A stretch of 7,422 nt of DNA from an uncultured bacterium (GCA_937936675.1 CALDDL010000269.1:1-7422); one strand, 5' to 3'; positions 1 through 7,007 are shown, numbered from the stretch's first letter. The notes: generated from the letters alone by a model not told the origin. Program-made: numbers and translations.

Positions 1-2
1 AT

Positions 3-428
3 CTTTCATTTATTGATATTAATTCCATGATGGTGAATAGTGAGATTTCGAGCGATTCGTATCACCCGAATCGAAGCGGCTATGAGAAAATCGGAAATGG
101 ATTTTTTCAAGCAATTAATAGTGTAATCACTGATGTAAAGGAAAAAAAAAGTGAAGAAATACCTAATGAATATGGATTAATGCAGAACTATCCAAATCCA
201 TTTAATCCTGTTACGGTTATAAATTATTCCATTCCGAGTAAAAGTAATGTTCATCTTGCAATCTTTGATCAATTAGGAAGAGAATTAAAAACACTCGTGA
301 ATAAAGAACAAGCTGGCGGTAATTATCAAGTTGAATTCAATGCTTCTAATTTAGCAAGTGGTGTTTATTACTATCGATTGGCTGCAGATAATTTTATACA
401 AAGTAAAAAAATGATTGTTCTTAAATAA
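3..428 (+). CDS. SGNH/GDSL-type hydrolase, 3' fragment, with C-terminal T9SS type A sorting domain
   Basis: The frame is open to the left window edge, so this is the C-terminal part of a longer gene; the internal ATG at 27 is not its start. Just inside the window is a D-x-x-H motif (Asp codon 54-56, His codon 63-65) followed by PN..GY. This matches block V of SGNH/GDSL esterases, which carries the catalytic Asp and His; the Ser, Gly and Asn blocks would lie upstream. A short charged linker (about 130-165) contains nine consecutive A bases. The last 85 or so residues are a T9SS type A sorting domain: NYPNPFNP near the start, then an FDQLGRE strand, LASGVYYYRL, and a terminal KKMIVLK. The protein is therefore probably carried across the outer membrane by the type IX system and released or anchored at the surface. 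A carbohydrate-esterase role is inferred, helped by the lyase gene next door; the substrate cannot be read from this fragment. Confidence 0.85.
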   Translation, partial: LSFIDINSMMVNSEISSDSYHPNRSGYEKIGNGFFQAINSVITDVKEKKSEEIPNEYGLMQNYPNPFNPVTVINYSIPSKSNVHLAIFDQLGRELKTLVNKEQAGGNYQVEFNASNLASGVYYYRLAADNFIQSKKMIVLK

Positions 429-505
429 ACGGATATTATTTAGTACTTAATTACGGACTACAGTGGTTATCTCATTACTATTAATGTTATTTACTAAAGT
501 GATCT

Positions 506-2467
506 ATGAAAGAAAAATATAATAACATATCGAGAAGAAATTTTTTAGGGAAATCAGTTCTTGGAACAGGTGTGATTCTTTCCGGATCACTCTTTTCATC
601 AGTTCTTAATGCCGAACCAATATTTAATTCATTAGAAAAACGCTTTAATATCCCTGCTAATGAAGGTCATTTCCCATTCTATAAATATGCTAAAGAATAT
701 AATTACGGTGAATTTATCCCTAAAGACCAAGGGGGTAAGTTTATTCAAATGGAATTTCTTGGAACTGAAAATGATAAAGAAATTACGAAAATTATAAATC
801 AAGGATTTCTTGATAAGAATTTAGGTACTCCAAATGATTGGGCTATCTTTGAAAAAACAGAATTAGAAAAAAGTGTTTGGTTCAATCGCTTTTATTATCT
901 CCCTTCATTTGCAAGACTATATTATATCGAGAAAGATAAAAAATATTTAGAGTTTATTATAGACTTACTGAAAAATTGGATTAAAGAAAATCCAATGGAA
1001 GGTCCTTCTAAATCACGATATAATTGGTTTGATATGCAAGTGGCATGGAGATCAATCAATCTCTCTTGGTGTTATTATTTATCTAAAGATGGTTTATCAG
1101 AATCAGATAAAAAATTAATTTACGATCTTCAGGGGCAGCATGCTAAGATATTAATAAAAGATTTTGGAAAGAAAGAATTAAATGAATTTAATCATCAATC
1201 GCACGGTGCTCTAGCTATCCTCTATCTTGCAATATTATTCCCATCTTTACCGGAATCACCGGAACTTTTACAAACCGGAATAAGAATTATTAATCATCAT
1301 GCCGATAAAGCATTCTATGAAGATGGCGGAAACGTTGAACAGATGTTTGGATATTATCCATTTATGACTTCTGTATTCCGTGATGCTTATCTTTTATATA
1401 AAGCAAATAATATTGATGAAGCGGAGAAGATTCTCCCATTACTAAAGAAGATGTATCGCTATTTATCGATAATTAAACAACCTGATGGAACAGTTCTCCC
1501 TATTAATGATTCTTACGAACAAGATTCTGGTTATGTACTGGCAACATTAACTGATATAATTGGGAAAAAGAAATTACCGGAAGCTCCAAATTCAGCACTG
1601 CTAAGCGATTCTGAATTTGCAGTAATGCGATCCAAAAATAATGCAAGGGAATCTTGGTACGTTAATTTATATGCTGCGAAATTAATCGGGGCGCATGATC
1701 ATGCCGGTAGATTAGCAGTTAATTTTTGGTATAATAAAAAACCGATATTTGTAGATAGCGGATGCTGTAATTATGATAATCCTTTGCTCGTTGAATGGTA
1801 TAGAAGGTCAGAAGCACATAATACAGTACTTATAGATGGAAAAACTGATTTCCTTACCTCTCTTAAAGATGTTCAATGGGCTGCTAAAAGATATACCGAT
1901 AATAAAATCAAAAATTTTGTTACTACTCCGGATTATATTTTTAGCCGGATGATTTCACCGGAGAATGAAGCAATAAATTCAGGCGTTAAATGGACTCGCG
2001 ATGTAGCACTCGTTTTAGATAAGTATCTTCTTATCCATGATTATTTTGAGTGCGATTATGAACATAATTATGAAACTATATTCAGATATTCCGATATAAA
2101 AGTAACTCCTCATAAAAATACTAATAGATTATTAATAGATTCGGGAGACAGTCTCACACTGATTCCCGTTTCTGAAAACGAACAGCCCATATTAAGAATT
2201 GAAGAAAACTATTTCGGAAGTCATGCAAAAAACGTAATGACTCCAACTTCTATTTATCAATTGAATAATAGTGGCTCGTTCCACTCCACCTATTTAATAA
2301 AAGTGATTAATGATGAATCTGATATTGAAAAAATTAAATTAGATCAAAAAATCGAAAATGATGTTTGTAAAATTGAACTAATAGATGAAAACGGAGAGAG
2401 AATAACGATGGCAATATCTATTGCTAAGGTTAGTGATGAGAAATTATTTTCTTTCAATATTCATTAA
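506..2467 (+). CDS. Heparinase II/III-family polysaccharide lyase, Tat-exported
   Basis: This 653-residue protein begins with a twin-arginine signal (S9-R10-R11-N12-F13-L14, then a hydrophobic stretch; likely cleavage after A36), so it is exported folded. Residues about 50-330 look like the alpha/alpha-toroid N-terminal domain of heparinase/alginate lyases (Hepar_II_III_N type), with N229-H230 and Y283/Y284 in the places of the catalytic Asn/His and Tyr. Residues about 365-600 match the heparinase II/III-like beta-sandwich: H397-x-H399, the VDSG Asp D417 and AHNTV His H438. By analogy with heparinase II these would provide the catalytic or Zn-binding His/Asp set. The family eliminates beta-1,4 bonds next to uronic acids (heparin, alginate or related glycans); the exact substrate is not predictable. 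G401 sits where relatives usually have Asp (HxHxD). No clear Shine-Dalgarno precedes the ATG, but the Tat signal supports this start. It may be co-transcribed with the hydrolase 77 nt upstream. Confidence 0.88.
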   Translation: MKEKYNNISRRNFLGKSVLGTGVILSGSLFSSVLNAEPIFNSLEKRFNIPANEGHFPFYKYAKEYNYGEFIPKDQGGKFIQMEFLGTENDKEITKIINQGFLDKNLGTPNDWAIFEKTELEKSVWFNRFYYLPSFARLYYIEKDKKYLEFIIDLLKNWIKENPMEGPSKSRYNWFDMQVAWRSINLSWCYYLSKDGLSESDKKLIYDLQGQHAKILIKDFGKKELNEFNHQSHGALAILYLAILFPSLPESPELLQTGIRIINHHADKAFYEDGGNVEQMFGYYPFMTSVFRDAYLLYKANNIDEAEKILPLLKKMYRYLSIIKQPDGTVLPINDSYEQDSGYVLATLTDIIGKKKLPEAPNSALLSDSEFAVMRSKNNARESWYVNLYAAKLIGAHDHAGRLAVNFWYNKKPIFVDSGCCNYDNPLLVEWYRRSEAHNTVLIDGKTDFLTSLKDVQWAAKRYTDNKIKNFVTTPDYIFSRMISPENEAINSGVKWTRDVALVLDKYLLIHDYFECDYEHNYETIFRYSDIKVTPHKNTNRLLIDSGDSLTLIPVSENEQPILRIEENYFGSHAKNVMTPTSIYQLNNSGSFHSTYLIKVINDESDIEKIKLDQKIENDVCKIELIDENGERITMAISIAKVSDEKLFSFNIH

Positions 2468-2475
2468 TATTGAAA
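2452..2475 (+). terminator. AT-rich 10-bp hairpin over the lyase stop codon
   Basis: TTTCAATATT (2452-2461) and AATATTGAAA (2466-2475) are perfect reverse complements around a 4-nt loop. The right arm overlaps the TAA stop at 2465-2467. It could mark or protect the 3' end of the lyase transcript. The stem is almost all A-T and no U-tract follows, so it is not a standard intrinsic terminator and its role is uncertain. Confidence 0.35.
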
Positions 2476-2607
2476 ACGAGAATATGTATATATGGATTAA
2501 AGTGATAATTTGTGTTTTAGTTGCAAATTACAAATATGCACTAATACTGTTTGAAAGTTAGTCTAGGTATGATATGTTCTAAAGGGCAGGTAAAATGATT
2601 TAATAAC

Positions 2608-2672
2608 AATTGCCGGTTCCCAATGAATCAGGGGTCACAAACTTTGATAGTGTTCAAAGGGAACCAACAATT
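2608..2672. repeat. Imperfect inverted-repeat element in the convergent spacer
   Basis: GGTTCCC (2615-2621) pairs with GGGAACC (2659-2665). Outside these, AATTG (2608-2612) pairs with CAATT (2668-2672) across a 2x2 mismatch. Inside, TTTGA (2643-2647) pairs with TCAAA (2654-2658) with a 6-nt loop and stacks directly on the outer stem, leaving a 21-nt one-sided bulge. Being between convergent genes it could end transcription from either side, although no T-run follows on either strand. It could also be a REP- or MITE-like repeat. The rest of the gene-free stretch 2468-2687 shows no ORF of note. Confidence 0.5.
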
Positions 2673-2687
2673 TAGGGTGATGTACTT

Positions 2688-3365
2688 TTAATTTACTTTT
2701 AACTCATTATCTTTAGCTAATTCTTTTAGTTTCTCATTGGCATAGATAGCGATTTCCACTCTTCTATTTTGTCTTTTACCGGCTTCAGTTTCGTTTGATG
2801 CCACAAATTCTGTTTCACCTAATCCTACTACATTTATTCTTGAAGAACTAATTCCATTAAGTATTGCATAATCAGCAACTGAACTTGCTCTTTTTTCTGA
2901 AAGCGTCTTATTATATTCTTCACTTCCATCAGAATCTGTATATCCAACGACCATAATATTAGAATCCGGATATTTTTTTAGTATTTCCGCAAGACTGGCA
3001 ACGTTCTTTTTAGCATTTGGCTCTAATTCATATTCATTAGTTTTGAATAATATTCCCGAATCGAAAGTTACTTTTATACCTTCGCCTACTCTTTCTACCT
3101 TTGCATTTTCAACTTCCTTTTTTAATTCTTCGGCTTGCTTATCCATGTGTTTACCGATAAGAACGCCGGCAGTACCTCCAAGTGCTGCTCCCGCAATTGC
3201 ACCGATAGTAGTATTCCCAAATTGTTTTCCAATTACACCTCCAACTACACCGCCGGCTGCACCTCCGATAGCTCCGCCTTTTACTGCATTGCTAGCATTG
3301 CATCCCGTAATCAACATCGGTATTACAATCACTAACGACAACAAAAATCCTTTTAAGATCTTCAT
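2688..3365 (-). CDS. Outer-membrane lipoprotein, Gly-zipper plus OmpA C-terminal domain
   Basis: This 225-residue protein starts with a lipoprotein signal peptide; the lipobox L18-I19-T20-G21-C22 puts the lipidated Cys at 22. Residues about 28-72 are a glycine-zipper region (many GGAxGG repeats) that can form two membrane-inserting helices. A short charged helix (75-90) leads to an OmpA-like peptidoglycan-binding domain (about 97-210). That domain shows the expected GYTD (D144), LSxxRA (R159) and NRRVE (201-204) motifs; D144 and R159 match in spacing the Asp/Arg pair that grips diaminopimelate in OmpA of other bacteria. The protein should tether the outer membrane to peptidoglycan. The start is supported by an SD-like AGGGGA on the minus strand within 3371-3380. 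It lies 29 nt downstream of the beta-barrel gene on the same strand, so the two are probably one operon. Confidence 0.93.
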   Translation of the reverse strand: MKILKGFLLSLVIVIPMLITGCNASNAVKGGAIGGAAGGVVGGVIGKQFGNTTIGAIAGAALGGTAGVLIGKHMDKQAEELKKEVENAKVERVGEGIKVTFDSGILFKTNEYELEPNAKKNVASLAEILKKYPDSNIMVVGYTDSDGSEEYNKTLSEKRASSVADYAILNGISSSRINVVGLGETEFVASNETEAGKRQNRRVEIAIYANEKLKELAKDNELKVN

Positions 3366-3394
3366 ATTTTTATCCCCTATATAATTTATAATTT

Positions 3395-3886
3395 TTATTC
3401 AAAGAAATATCTGATACCAACAGCCGCATCAAATCCTAAACCTGTAAGTGGTGTTAATTGGAATACAGGTACTGCCTCAAAGAAAATATCTAAGCTTGTA
3501 TCATCAGGGAACCATTCAAACCCTACTACACCTCTTACGCCAAATGATTCTTCATATCCTCCGCCACTATTGAATCTTGCACCTATACCATAATATAACG
3601 GTACTCGTCCGGTTGTTCCTATTGCCCTGAAAGAATGCCATAGATAATCCATATGGAAATGGACTCTGCTGCCATCATTATATACACCTTTATATTTAAT
3701 TCTATCACCTCCGACTCCTACACCTAAACCAAAGTCAACTGCATTTACTGGTGAAGTCCATGCCTTTGCACTTAATCCTGTCGGCTCACCTAACATTAGA
3801 CCCAAACCAAATCCTCTATTCTGTGCCAATAAAGGTGATGCAAACATTGCCCCCATAACCACCAAAAACAATATGTATTTTTTCAT
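3395..3886 (-). CDS. Small outer-membrane beta-barrel protein (DUF3996-like)
   Basis: With the ATG at 3886-3884 the product is 163 residues: a Sec signal peptide (MKKY plus a hydrophobic core, likely cleavage after A21), then alternating Gly/aromatic strands typical of an eight-stranded outer-membrane barrel. The LGEPTGLSAKAW stretch (32-43), FHMDYLWHSF (77-86), PLYYGIGAR (96-104) and GIRYFF near the C-terminus resemble a family of small Bacteroidota/spirochaete outer-membrane proteins (DUF3996-like, recalled rather than searched). A GTG at 3898 would add four residues, but the AAGGAG Shine-Dalgarno (plus-strand 3898-3903) overlaps that codon and serves the ATG, 11 nt away. No enzymatic function is visible. 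The OmpA-type lipoprotein follows after 29 nt, so a joint envelope-structure role is likely. Confidence 0.8.
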   Translation of the reverse strand: MKKYILFLVVMGAMFASPLLAQNRGFGLGLMLGEPTGLSAKAWTSPVNAVDFGLGVGVGGDRIKYKGVYNDGSRVHFHMDYLWHSFRAIGTTGRVPLYYGIGARFNSGGGYEESFGVRGVVGFEWFPDDTSLDIFFEAVPVFQLTPLTGLGFDAAVGIRYFFE

Positions 3887-3897
3887 ATTTTCACTCA

Positions 3898-3903
3898 CTC
3901 CTT
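3898..3903 (-). promoter_or_regulatory. Shine-Dalgarno deciding the start of the barrel gene
   Basis: The minus strand reads AAGGAG here, 11 nt before the ATG at 3886. It overlaps the alternative GTG at 3898-3896, so the GTG cannot be served by it; this favours the ATG. Confidence 0.65.
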
Positions 3904-3981
3904 GTTTAGAAATATTTTTCTTTTTCTTACTGGTGTAAAATTAAGTTAATGGAGGTCTTTGAAGCTAGAGCGCAAGCAAGG

Positions 3982-4007
3982 TATTAATTGTAAAAATTAT
4001 ATTAATA
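3982..4007. repeat. Inverted repeat TATTAAT/ATTAATA upstream of the barrel-ompA operon
   Basis: TATTAAT (3982-3988) is the reverse complement of ATTAATA (4001-4007), with 12 nt between the arms. It lies about 100-120 nt before the barrel gene start, where a promoter or operator could be expected. AT-rich repeats of this length can arise by chance. Confidence 0.25.
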
Positions 4008-4015
4008 GCTGTGAG

Positions 4016-4054
4016 GTAGTAACATCTTGGTTAATGTAGTAATATCAACTACAT
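4016..4054. promoter_or_regulatory. Paired 11-nt direct repeats at 20-nt spacing, possible operator
   Basis: GTAGTAACATC (4016-4026) and GTAGTAATATC (4036-4046) differ by one base and start exactly 20 nt apart, close to two helical turns. The second copy is also part of an inverted repeat, ATGTAGT (4034-4040) and ACTACAT (4048-4054). This is the gene-free region (3899-4120) upstream of the minus-strand envelope operon and downstream of the phosphoesterase gene. The layout fits tandem binding sites for a regulator, but no regulator gene is in view. No convincing intrinsic terminator or promoter hexamers were seen in this spacer. Confidence 0.35.
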
Positions 4055-4120
4055 AAAATATATGAGGACTTTTTTGACCGAAAAGAAAACTATGTAAGTG
4101 TAAATTAAAAATCAGTTTTT

Positions 4121-5548
4121 TTATACCAAATAAAATACATTATAATCCGAGAAATCAAAATCAGGATTTTCTTTAAGGAATATTTTCATTGCTTCCACTG
4201 CTTTTATTTCAATTTTTCTTCTTTCTCTATCATATTTTTTCGGTACGCCTTGTGACGTAACAAAGCTTACTTTATAAATTCTATTGTTTTCTAAATGATT
4301 GTTTCCAAAGTATATCTCTTGTATTCTGCTGCCTTCGGGATTTTCAATTCTCATATTAATAGTTATACCTAAACATCTTTTTACATAACCTCCCATTTGC
4401 TGCATAGGTCTAGAAGAAAAAGTTCTTTCCAAATTTTCTTCTAACATTTCAATAATTTCACTACCGGTTAATTCTACAGTCTCTAAAGGCGGATTCATCG
4501 GAATAATATTATATAGTTCCATTTCGGTTATATTGCCGGCAGCTATTGGAGCACCATATCGCCAACCATTTGAAAATGCTATCTCCGTCTGTGTAATATA
4601 TTTTATCGATGCAAGCAAAAGATTATCCATTGATGAATTAAGAGTATTATATCTATGTAAAATAATCGGCGTCTTACCTACTATATTTTCATTGAGATAT
4701 TTATAAGGTGAGAGTGTATTTTTAATAATTTTTTCTATCTCGATATTTTTTTCTATTGATTCATCAATTTTAATTAATTTATAATCACCTGCTGCAATTA
4801 TTTTCTCATCAAATTCAAATTGAATATGACCTAAGAAGGACCCATGACAGCCGCATTGAACTACAATACTATTCTCGATTTTCACTGGATTATAAATCCG
4901 ATTATGAGTATGTGCACTAAGACATAAATCAATTCCCGAATTATTTTTTACTAATTCTACATCTTGCGGAAATCCATTATGAGATAGTAAAATAATAAAA
5001 TCGACCTCCGCATTTTTTACTTCTTCTATATAGTTTGGAAGTTCGTCAGACCCGTCTGTTACTCTTATCCCTTCGCTAAATCGATCTGGCATTGTCTTAT
5101 CGATAATATTCGAGCATATTCCAATTACTGCTATTCGGAAATTTTCTATTTTAATAATTATGTAGGGTTTAAAAAATAAACTATCGTCTTCATTATAAAT
5201 ATTTATGGCGAGAATAGGATAAGTAATTTGAGAAGCTAATTTTTTCAATTGCTCAGGACCGTAACCGAAATCCCAATGTGCGGTCATAGCCGAGAAATTG
5301 AATTTATTTAATATAGGAATCATCGCTTCACCTTTTGATTCTACTATTGGAAGAGTGCCATGAAAAGTATCGCCGCCATCGAAAAGAAGTGTATTTGGAT
5401 TATGAGCACGAATATTTTCTATCTTCGTAAAAAGACGAGAATAACCCCCTGCTATTTCGATAATTTCTTTATTGCCGGAATAAAATAGTTCGTTGTGTGG
5501 TTCTAGGTACGCATGTACATCATTGAGGAAGAGAATATCTAGTTTCAT
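4121..5548 (-). CDS. SoxB/5'-nucleotidase-like metallophosphoesterase without signal peptide
   Basis: This 475-residue protein has two domains. The N-terminal metallophosphatase domain (1 to about 260) shows N9-D10-V11-H12, GGD (D60) in GGDTFHG, LSH (H190) and AHTH (H213, H215), the dimetal-site motifs of the UshA/SoxB family. The C-terminal 5'-nucleotidase domain (about 285-450) has FSNGWRYGAPI and LTGSEIIEMLEENL (360-373), followed by PxxQxGGxxxR and a PxGxRI segment, a pattern recalling SoxB. The usual GNH(E/D) motif reads A90-H91-W92-D93, as in the GHWEF of SoxB. UshA and SoxB are exported, but this protein starts directly at the first beta strand with no signal peptide and is probably cytoplasmic. 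No other sox gene is present, so hydrolysis of nucleotides or another phosphoester is as likely as thiosulfate chemistry. An AAGGAG (plus-strand 5556-5561), 7 nt before the ATG, fixes the start. It diverges from the MFS gene. Confidence 0.87.
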   Translation of the reverse strand: MKLDILFLNDVHAYLEPHNELFYSGNKEIIEIAGGYSRLFTKIENIRAHNPNTLLFDGGDTFHGTLPIVESKGEAMIPILNKFNFSAMTAHWDFGYGPEQLKKLASQITYPILAINIYNEDDSLFFKPYIIIKIENFRIAVIGICSNIIDKTMPDRFSEGIRVTDGSDELPNYIEEVKNAEVDFIILLSHNGFPQDVELVKNNSGIDLCLSAHTHNRIYNPVKIENSIVVQCGCHGSFLGHIQFEFDEKIIAAGDYKLIKIDESIEKNIEIEKIIKNTLSPYKYLNENIVGKTPIILHRYNTLNSSMDNLLLASIKYITQTEIAFSNGWRYGAPIAAGNITEMELYNIIPMNPPLETVELTGSEIIEMLEENLERTFSSRPMQQMGGYVKRCLGITINMRIENPEGSRIQEIYFGNNHLENNRIYKVSFVTSQGVPKKYDRERRKIEIKAVEAMKIFLKENPDFDFSDYNVFYLV

Positions 5549-5631
5549 ATTAATTCTCCTTTGATTAATTCAATTAGCGAAGCATACAAAAATTTTTTTA
5601 AATAAACATCTTAAATCCACAAAATGATTTA

Positions 5632-5658
5632 TTTACACTAAATTTGTGAGAGTAATAT
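5632..5658 (+). promoter_or_regulatory. Tentative promoter for the MFS gene in the divergent spacer
   Basis: Two readings overlap. TAAATTTG (5639-5646) fully matches the Bacteroidota -7 element TAnnTTTG but lacks a TTTG about 20 nt upstream. Alternatively, TTTACA (5632-5637) and TAATAT (5653-5658) resemble sigma-70 hexamers with a short 15-nt spacer. Either would start transcription just ahead of the ATG at 5679. The divergent phosphoesterase gene must also be transcribed from this 5549-5678 region, but no clear minus-strand hexamers stand out. Confidence 0.3.
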
Positions 5659-5678
5659 TTAGGTAATTATTTTATTTG

Positions 5679-6911
5679 ATGAATAAGTTATTAAGCATAA
5701 ATACATTTAAGGCATTTAGAAGTCGGAATTATCGATTGTTTTTTTCAGGGCAATCTTTTTCGCTTATGGGTACATGGATGCAGCGCACGGCTGTTTATTG
5801 GGTGATCTATATCCAGACTCATTCGGCATTTATTTTAGGGCTCTCTGTATTCGCAATTCAGTTCCCAACATTTATATTTTCACTTCTGGGTGGAACGATT
5901 GCAGATCGATATAGCAGATATAAAGTACTCCTCGTTACTCAAGTGGCATCAATGATTCAGGCGATATTATTAACACTTATTATAGTATTTACAAAATATT
6001 CGGTTCCAGAGATTCTTTTCTTAAGTGTAATACTTGGAGTAATAAATGCATTTGATGTCCCTGCGAGACAATCATTAGTGCAGGATATGGTGGAGAATAA
6101 AGAAGATTTGGGAAATGCGATTGCTTTAAATTCTTCTATGGTGCAGGTTGCTAAATTAGTTGGTCCGGCGATAGCAGGAATTGTTCTTGAGTTATTTGGT
6201 GCGGGAGTATGTTTTTTGATTAACGCTCTTAGCTTTGTAGCTGTAATTGTTTCATTACTAATGATGCGACTGCCAAAATATATTCCGCAGGAAGGAACAA
6301 AGAAAGTAATCGAAGGATTAAAGGAAGGAATTACTTACTTGAAATCTGCTCCTTCGATTGGAGCAATTGTTTTACTTTTGAGCTTCACCAGTTTTTTGGT
6401 AATACCTTATGTTACGTTGCTGCCGATAGTAGCAAAAATCTCCCTTCATGGGAATGCTTCCACTTATGGCTATCTCTTTAGTGCTTCGGGGATTGGGGGA
6501 ATAATTGGAGCAATATTCCTTGCATCATTAAAGCATGAAGTGAATCTTCGTAAAGTATTATTTTTTGCTTTACTGATTTTTGGACTTGGTTTGATTTTAT
6601 TCTCTCAGACACAAAATATCTTTTTCGCACTTATTTTTGCTACGGTATCGGGATTCGGGATGATGTCTTTAGGTACTATCACAAATACAATTTTGCAGAC
6701 TTCATCTACCAAAGAGATGCGAGGAAGAATAATGAGTTATTATGCAATGGCATTTTTTGGAATGCAACCGATTGGTGCTCTAATGATAGGGAGCATCTCT
6801 CATTATGTCGGAACATCCGAGACGATCTTTGCTCAAGGAATTGCTGCCATTATAATTGCTGCAATCTTTTTCCGCACATTATGGAAATCGGAATCTGACA
6901 TATCGAAGTAA
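5679..6911 (+). CDS. MFS transporter, MFS_3/EntS-like exporter
   Basis: This 410-residue, strongly hydrophobic protein has about 12 predicted helices in two halves. The N-terminus (FRSRNYRLFFSGQ, then GTWMQRTAVYW at 31-41) is characteristic of the MFS_3 / DHA3 group that includes the enterobactin exporter EntS. MFS motif A is G71-G72...D76-R77..R80 in the loop between helices 2 and 3. FDVPARQSLVQDMV (125-138) and MRGRIMSYYAMAFFGMQPIG (347-366) are also typical of the group. Members are proton-driven exporters of siderophores, macrolides or other small molecules; the substrate here cannot be inferred. A TTG at 5676 would add one Met, but the ATG at 5679 is the better start. The Shine-Dalgarno is weak: only AGG around 5661. 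No regulator or biosynthetic gene lies beside it. Confidence 0.9.
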   Translation: MNKLLSINTFKAFRSRNYRLFFSGQSFSLMGTWMQRTAVYWVIYIQTHSAFILGLSVFAIQFPTFIFSLLGGTIADRYSRYKVLLVTQVASMIQAILLTLIIVFTKYSVPEILFLSVILGVINAFDVPARQSLVQDMVENKEDLGNAIALNSSMVQVAKLVGPAIAGIVLELFGAGVCFLINALSFVAVIVSLLMMRLPKYIPQEGTKKVIEGLKEGITYLKSAPSIGAIVLLLSFTSFLVIPYVTLLPIVAKISLHGNASTYGYLFSASGIGGIIGAIFLASLKHEVNLRKVLFFALLIFGLGLILFSQTQNIFFALIFATVSGFGMMSLGTITNTILQTSSTKEMRGRIMSYYAMAFFGMQPIGALMIGSISHYVGTSETIFAQGIAAIIIAAIFFRTLWKSESDISK

Positions 6912-6945
6912 TGTATCCCGGTATTATTTTTTTAAGCCATAAAAA

Positions 6946-6975
6946 TTGATGAAAATAAGAGCGAATATCTTTATA
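6946..6975 (+). promoter_or_regulatory. Weak candidate promoter before the DUF1761 gene
   Basis: TTGATG (6946-6951) and TTTATA (6970-6975), with an 18-nt spacer, loosely resemble sigma-70 hexamers within the 96-nt gap after the MFS gene. The T-run around 6927-6933 has no paired stem before it, so read-through from the MFS gene remains possible. Confidence 0.2.
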
Positions 6976-7007
6976 TTTATTTCAATCAAATAGGGGAGTG
7001 CTTCAAA

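Noticed and set aside
27..428. ATG at 27 as a true start of a 133-residue protein
   Set aside because: The frame is open to the window edge and the residues around 27 continue an SGNH hydrolase C-terminus, so the gene starts outside the window.
3135..3335. Plus-strand 66-codon open frame
   Set aside because: It also lies antisense within the OmpA gene, is low in complexity, and has no supporting signals.
3043..3384. Plus-strand 113-codon open frame rich in Pro/Ala/Thr
   Set aside because: It is the antisense of the OmpA lipoprotein gene; its composition mirrors the Gly-zipper codons on the other strand and no Shine-Dalgarno or domain is seen.
3949..3990. 12-codon plus-strand mini-ORF starting with ATG in the operon spacer
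   Set aside because: It is very short, has no Shine-Dalgarno and no recognisable product, and runs against the neighbouring genes.
4107..4122. A5-tcag-T7 as terminator of the phosphoesterase gene
   Set aside because: The stem would be only A-T pairs with no GC core, and on the transcribed strand no U-tract follows a stable stem.
4121..5548. Evidence of a Sox thiosulfate-oxidation system
   Set aside because: Only a SoxB-like protein is seen, without export signal and without soxXYZA or soxCD; the resemblance alone does not support a Sox pathway.
5676..5678. TTG as start codon of the MFS gene
   Set aside because: An ATG follows immediately at 5679 and neither codon has a better-placed Shine-Dalgarno; ATG is the simpler choice.
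6921..6934. Possible intrinsic terminator after the MFS gene
   Set aside because: There is a T-run, but the bases before it (CCCGG region) do not form a stem of more than a few pairs.
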